64,000 nucleotides of DNA from positions 5,151,001-5,215,000 of the forward strand of contig LR746277.1 of the NCBI GenBank assembly GCA_902729315.2, read 5' to 3'. Positions 61,859 through 64,000 of the stretch are shown here, in pieces (the first letter of the stretch is position 1; each line of letters begins with the position of its first letter). This stretch comes from Spirodela intermedia (lineage: Eukaryota; Streptophyta; Magnoliopsida; Alismatales; Araceae). A program made the translations under genes and the position numbers. The notes beneath the pieces were generated by a model that was not told where the DNA came from, made no database searches, and saw only the letters and a program-made list of their open reading frames with translations.

Positions 61859-64000
61859 CTGAAATAGATTGAAGTTATTCACAATGATACGGCATTAAAC
61901 TAGTTCAACATGTAACTCAAATGTTAAGATAATGAAACAGGGAAGCACCTCACAAAAAGTAGATGTGTCACACAGAGTTAAAAGACAAAATTTGCAAACC
62001 AGACAATTCTGAGAGGATCATGTGTAGTTAGAGTACACACGTTCCTATGAATTTCCCAATATAATTAAGGCATAAAAAACTGGGGAGCATAGTAACATTA
62101 GGACAGGCGAATATTCAATGAAGATGCAAAACTTAGTAAGACCTAATGAGACAATAAGGATTATAGATTTTCAAAAAGGAAAATGTTGCATCGGAACTGT
62201 ACATTAAAAATTTAATCCAAAAAGTTCAAATTGGTTCAAAGGCAAGAGTACAATGTAAATAAGTCCATAAGAACGCATGAGTAAGTTAGTTCAAATTGTT
62301 TTGAGATGGGACTTCAGACTTTAACCCGAAAGAGAAATAACAGTCTCGATCGAGAGAACTTTCATACACCTCATCATAAGTACCATCCACTGATAACTTG
62401 GATTAGGTACATGATTAGAGTCTCTACACCAGGCACGAACAGAGATGAACCCTAAGTTGTTTGGGGAAAAGTTTTTAAGCGTTGAAGGCGGTATGGTTTC
62501 TAGGTTACTTAGGATCAAATTCTGTAGGCAACACAAGAGAACTCGTCGCAACAAATTCATGGTTTCTTGCGGACACAGGACAAAGAAGTACAAACCACTA
62601 AGCACGACATGAAAAAGGACATAACCACGTCCATGTCTGTCTGACCTTTTGGTGAAGGTTTTCAAGGTCAACAAGGCAATCATGGCAGAAGGGCAATGGT
62701 CTGTGTTCCTCTCGCCCATTCAACTTTTAAGTTTTAAAAGTTAATATGTTAATATTTATAGAATATTTAAGTGAATATTTTCTATTATGATTATGATTTG
62801 TCTCTTATAGTTCATTCGTACTTAGATAGTTTTCAAGGTACCAGAAATTTAGATGATTCAAAAATTCAAGAAAAAAATATCTACTGTTTTCAGTTTGAAA
62901 AACCCGCATTGCAAGTTTGCCTCAACTGGATGCAAAATGGATGTCCGTTCCATTGCTCGGGTAAAACAAAGGCATCTGTCAACGTGCATTGTCAGTAAAA
63001 GCGTAAACATGGAATGTGTCCATTGAACGGCAACACAAACATTGAATTAAGGAAATGCCCCGACGTCCCAATTGGGCTGCTTGAATAAAACAAACCTGTC
63101 TTGGGAAAGATGCCAACAACAGAAAACTTGACATCTGAGAACAACGGTCCCAAATCCCGCGGAATAAATAGCAAGAGAAACAAGGGGGAAGATGAAAAAA
63201 TGACTTAAAGCACGAGTTGAGGGATCTTATTCTCGAAAAAAATAAGAAAACAAGATGGGAAATGGTGTCATCTTTGGCATGACAGACAGGCTTAACTACA
63301 TCAACCTTGCCAATATTAATGACTTATAACTCTTTTCCTAAAAGCCAAGAGCAAACCGCGGTCAACCTAAAGTGTGGTTAACCTAAGCATGGTAAACTAT
63401 TGACTTGTTTAACCAAATTACAGGAGAAATTACTATTCCCTATGAATAAAAATCGGCATTACAAATCAAGCTAATTCAGCCCAGGACTGAAAAGACTAAA
63501 AATCGGCATTTACAAAGTTATAGCCATATCCTTCAGATAAAAAATCACCAAATTAGTGCAATCTTCATTGGATCATATCTGATCAATCCAACAGCCAAGT
63601 CCTGTTCCTGTTCAGATGACCATGTGAAGACTAAGAACTTCTGGGAAACTTTCAGCCCAAAATATTGAGAGCCTCTTTTTGGGAGCAGAGAAACAGAGCG
63701 AAAAGAGACTGGCCAGGTTATTTTATCTTTTCTCAAACCAAGTTTACAATTAGTGCAAACTTGTGGGAAGAAAGGCATGAAATCCCTACAGTTCCATTCT
63801 AGGACTTGTCATAACAATATAGCCAATAGACTAAAAAAACCGCTGAAGAACAAGAAAAAATATACTTGTAGATAAGCTAGCTAGCAACGTTCAGATCTAA
63901 ATAAAGGAACGAAACGTACCCACCCTCCTTCATTTCCATCCAATGTTGCCTTGATCTTAAATCTTGTTAAGTCACAAGATGTATGCCTCAAAGATTTAGA
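61859..64000 (-). other. SERRATE upstream intron, possibly with a further exon near the window end
   Basis: AT-rich and without family text for 2 kb, consistent with a long intron 5' of the exon starting EGLMSYKQ. Just before position 64000, minus-strand sequence ending at a good donor (63924 or 63920, GGTGG|GTACGT) has a phase that fits the next exon and reads RQHWMEMKEGG. It could be a SERRATE exon, but similarity is too weak to assert. Confidence 0.4.

Overview
The window is nuclear DNA of a flowering plant. Genes have many introns with GT-AG (a few GC-AG) junctions, exons are GC-rich and introns AT-rich, Ty1/copia retrotransposon relics are present, (GA)n/(CT)n microsatellites are frequent, and the recognisable products are plant families (PIRL, MSR, ACA, MTPC4, SERRATE, CC-NB-ARC). 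The GC-rich coding bias leans towards a monocot, but the sequence alone does not settle the species. No prokaryotic features, CRISPR arrays, rRNA or convincing tRNA genes were seen.

Layout. 1-9.3 kb is AT-rich and filled by two decayed copia elements on the minus strand. One runs off the left edge. The other (6157-9317) still has both short LTRs, a primer-binding site and a polypurine tract, but has lost its protease and integrase core. From about 9.3 kb the window becomes gene-bearing: OSTC/DC2 oligosaccharyltransferase subunit (+, intronless, 10181-10720), a PIRL-type intracellular LRR protein (-, 3 exons, 15491-17263), an MSR-type GT65/O-fucosyltransferase-like protein (+, 6 exons, 24314-26684) and a complete autoinhibited Ca2+-ATPase of the ACA8/9/10 type (-, 33 coding exons, 27135-40339). 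After an AT-rich repeat-derived gap (41.4-44.9 kb) comes a shredded CC-NB-ARC-LRR resistance-gene locus: an LRR piece on the minus strand and a CC-NB-ARC piece on the plus strand, both with frameshifts. Next is a small three-helix membrane ORF interrupted by a homopolymer indel (49107-49492, -), then a complete MTPC4-like cation-diffusion-facilitator gene (-, 13 exons, 51018-57117), and finally most of SERRATE (-, 57761-61858), whose 5' end lies in or beyond the last 2 kb.

Function. These are mostly unrelated housekeeping genes: N-glycosylation, cell-wall mannan, Ca2+ export, metal transport, miRNA biogenesis and mRNA capping-linked RNA processing. They do not form a pathway or operon-like unit. 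Their order is nevertheless informative. From memory, MSR-ACA adjacency matches At3g21190-At3g21180, and MSR-MTPC4 proximity matches At1g51630-At1g51610, so the window appears to retain an ancestral block split between two Arabidopsis regions.

I reconstructed all exon boundaries by hand from splice consensus and family knowledge; every multi-exon gene listed as intact closes in frame. The most unusual items are two in-frame exon-like segments of an unidentified gene on the opposite strand inside ACA intron 1, next to a perfect 44-bp direct repeat; three GC-AG introns that all start GCATG; a frame-shattered NLR with halves on opposite strands; and an intronic 75-82-bp minisatellite in MTPC4. 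I found no convincing new multi-gene system.
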